NCBI GenBank assembly: GCA_900768015.1
Contig: CAAGBI010000067.1
Coordinates: forward strand, 1-6,741
From: an uncultured Alistipes sp.
GTDB lineage: Bacteria; Bacteroidota; Bacteroidia; Bacteroidales; Rikenellaceae
Reading direction: 5' to 3'
Length of the DNA: 6,741 nt
Position 1 is the first letter of the stretch; each line of letters starts with the position of its first letter. The notes beneath the pieces are model-generated. The model was not told the DNA's origin and made no database searches. It saw nothing but the letters and a program-made list of their open reading frames with translations. The position numbers were made by a program, and so were the translations under genes. Of the stretch, positions 6,396 to 6,741 are shown in pieces.

Positions 6396-6481
6396 GTGAG
6401 GGTGTATGCACCCGAACTCGCGGGGATACCATGTTAGCGCAGACCTTTAGGTCGAGCAATAAATCACACTCTTATCCCCGC
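6375..6481 (-). ncRNA. Candidate structured RNA or degenerate tRNA-Ser-like gene
   Basis: On the minus strand the stretch has strong pairing: a perfect 9-pair stem GCGGGGATA/TATCCCCGC (6420-6428 with 6473-6481), a GACC/GGTC hairpin with a 4-base loop inside it (6442-6453), and a GGGTG/CACCC hairpin (6400-6413). It ends in the tRNA-Ser 3' end copy and a terminator (6335-6360). An alternative fold pairs its 5' GCGGGG with CTCCGC at the 3' end, like a tRNA acceptor stem. Weak further similarity to the tRNA-Ser gene is visible if about 21 bases (6396-6416) are treated as an insertion: gaaC..GCGG..ATACC follows in both. No canonical D, anticodon or T arm can be drawn. I see no clear promoter for it. 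It could be a decayed tRNA gene or a small RNA; expression is unproven. Confidence 0.3.
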
Positions 6482-6539
6482 AACCAGCCATAAGTGAGAG
6501 TCAGTGGCTACGCAAGCATTTGTAGTTTTGCTGTGCAAA

Positions 6540-6593
6540 TTTTTGTTATTATCCGCCACTATACTTGTATAAGTGGAGGATAAATAACAAAAA
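6540..6593. repeat. Long imperfect hairpin
   Basis: The left arm TTTTTGTTATTATCC.. (from 6540) pairs with ..GGATAAATAACAAAAA (to 6593), with CCACT/AGTGG and ATAC/GTAT inside and only single-base bulges or mismatches. That makes about 24 pairs around a 2-4-base loop. It lies just 3' of the tRNA-Ser terminator. It lacks the usual U-tract after a G/C stem for minus-strand termination, so its role is unclear. Confidence 0.6.
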
Positions 6594-6595
6594 AA

Positions 6596-6615
6596 CGACC
6601 GAGGAAACTCGGTCG
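6596..6615 (-). terminator. Intrinsic terminator of tRNA-Ser
   Basis: CGACCGAG (6596-6603) and CTCGGTCG (6608-6615) form a perfect 8-pair stem with a GAAA loop on the plus strand (TTTC on the transcript). On the minus strand it is followed by seven T (6589-6595). It starts 17 bases after the tRNA 3' end. Confidence 0.88.
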
Positions 6616-6631
6616 CTACAAATGCTCAAAA

Positions 6632-6652
6632 GCGGAGGGCACTGGATTCGAA
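6632..6652 (-). repeat. tRNA-Ser 3' end, intact-gene copy of the 21-base direct repeat
   Basis: This is identical to 6375-6395. It covers the T-loop, the 3' strand of the T-stem and acceptor, the discriminator base and one flanking base. This is the segment typically used as the attachment core by integrases that target tRNA genes. Confidence 0.7.
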
Positions 6653-6719
6653 CCAGCGGATACCTTACGATATCGGCAGTTTAGCAAACTGCTGGTTTAA
6701 GCCACTCACCCAACCCTCC
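6633..6719 (-). tRNA. tRNA-Ser(GCU)
   Basis: 87 bases. The acceptor GGAGGGT pairs with GCCCTCC (last pair T-G), with discriminator G. The anticodon arm GCAGT-TTGCTAA-ACTGC gives anticodon GCT, which reads AGC and AGU serine codons. A long variable arm, GATATC/GGTATC with loop GTAA, is diagnostic of the Ser class. The T-arm GCTGG-TTCGAAT-CCAGT is complete with one G-T pair. The D-arm is short (GGT/ACC), as is usual in tRNA-Ser. CCA is not encoded: after the discriminator the flank reads CTTTTG. The terminator follows at 6596-6615. Its 5' flank of about 22 bases, to the window edge, shows no clear promoter. Confidence 0.95.
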
Positions 6720-6741
6720 TTAAACCACCTTTTTTGTAAAA

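Larger units (their letters stand above)
6515..6626. repeat. Inverted repeat pair enclosing a hairpin and a terminator
   Basis: AGCATTTGTAG (6515-6525) is exactly repeated in inverted orientation as CTACAAATGCT (6616-6626). The 112-base span between the outer ends contains the long hairpin at 6540-6593 and the tRNA-Ser terminator at 6596-6615. The arrangement could fold as one large RNA structure, or be the ends of a very small non-coding insertion. No target-site duplication is obvious. Confidence 0.45.

Noticed and set aside
6256..6459. A 67-codon minus-strand frame upstream of C11 copy 2.
   Set aside because: It runs through the terminator at 6335-6360 and the tRNA-derived repeat, and contains the C11 promoter, so it is not a plausible gene.
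6420..6481. A plus-strand tRNA suggested by the GGGGATA/TATCCCC acceptor-like stem and a following ACCA.
   Set aside because: It is only about 60 bases long, with no T-arm and no 7-base anticodon loop, so it is not a standard tRNA.
6375..6652. An integrated mobile element between the two tRNA-Ser 3' repeats.
   Set aside because: The interior is only about 236 bases, with no integrase or other gene. At most it is a scar, so it is not annotated as a mobile element.
1..6741. CRISPR array, insertion sequence, toxin-antitoxin or defence system.
   Set aside because: No spaced direct repeats, transposase motifs or small paired genes were found on either strand. The protein genes all fall in known families.

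Overview
The window looks like chromosomal DNA from a member of the Bacteroidota, probably the order Bacteroidales. Three observations support this. Several start sites are preceded by the Bacteroidota-type promoter (-7 TAnnTTTG, with a TTTG-like -33 tetramer 19-21 bases upstream) rather than -35/-10 boxes. There is little Shine-Dalgarno signal. The first gene is a NifJ-type pyruvate:ferredoxin oxidoreductase of anaerobic type. I cannot name the genus.

Layout, left to right. (1) Positions 1-1430, minus strand: N-terminal 476 codons of nifJ, running off the left edge. (2) Positions 1431-1761: a gap holding the nifJ promoter, a structured leader of about 165 bases, and the probable terminator of the next gene. 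(3) Positions 1762-3090, minus strand: a lipoprotein of the clostripain (C11) cysteine peptidase family. (4) Positions 3091-3213: a divergent promoter region. (5) Positions 3214-4832, plus strand: a two-gene unit, a PhnP-like metallo-beta-lactamase-fold hydrolase followed 23 bases later by a short-chain dehydrogenase/reductase. (6) Positions 4833-4900: a strong bidirectional terminator. (7) Positions 4901-6244, minus strand: a second C11 lipoprotein, clearly a paralogue of the first, with a near-ideal promoter. (8) Positions 6245-6741: no protein gene, but a dense run of RNA-type structure: a terminator, a duplicated tRNA-Ser 3' end fused to a foldable stretch, a long hairpin, a second terminator and an intact tRNA-Ser(GCU).

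Functionally, nifJ is central anaerobic carbon metabolism and appears unrelated to its neighbours. The two C11 lipoproteins are predicted cell-envelope proteases, or protease-like proteins, each with its own promoter. The hydrolase and dehydrogenase form a small housekeeping-like operon wedged between them. I see no CRISPR array, insertion sequence, phage gene or recognisable new multi-gene system. The parts most worth a second look are the divergent active-site surroundings of the C11 pair, the tRNA-Ser-derived structured locus at 6335-6652, and the structured nifJ leader.
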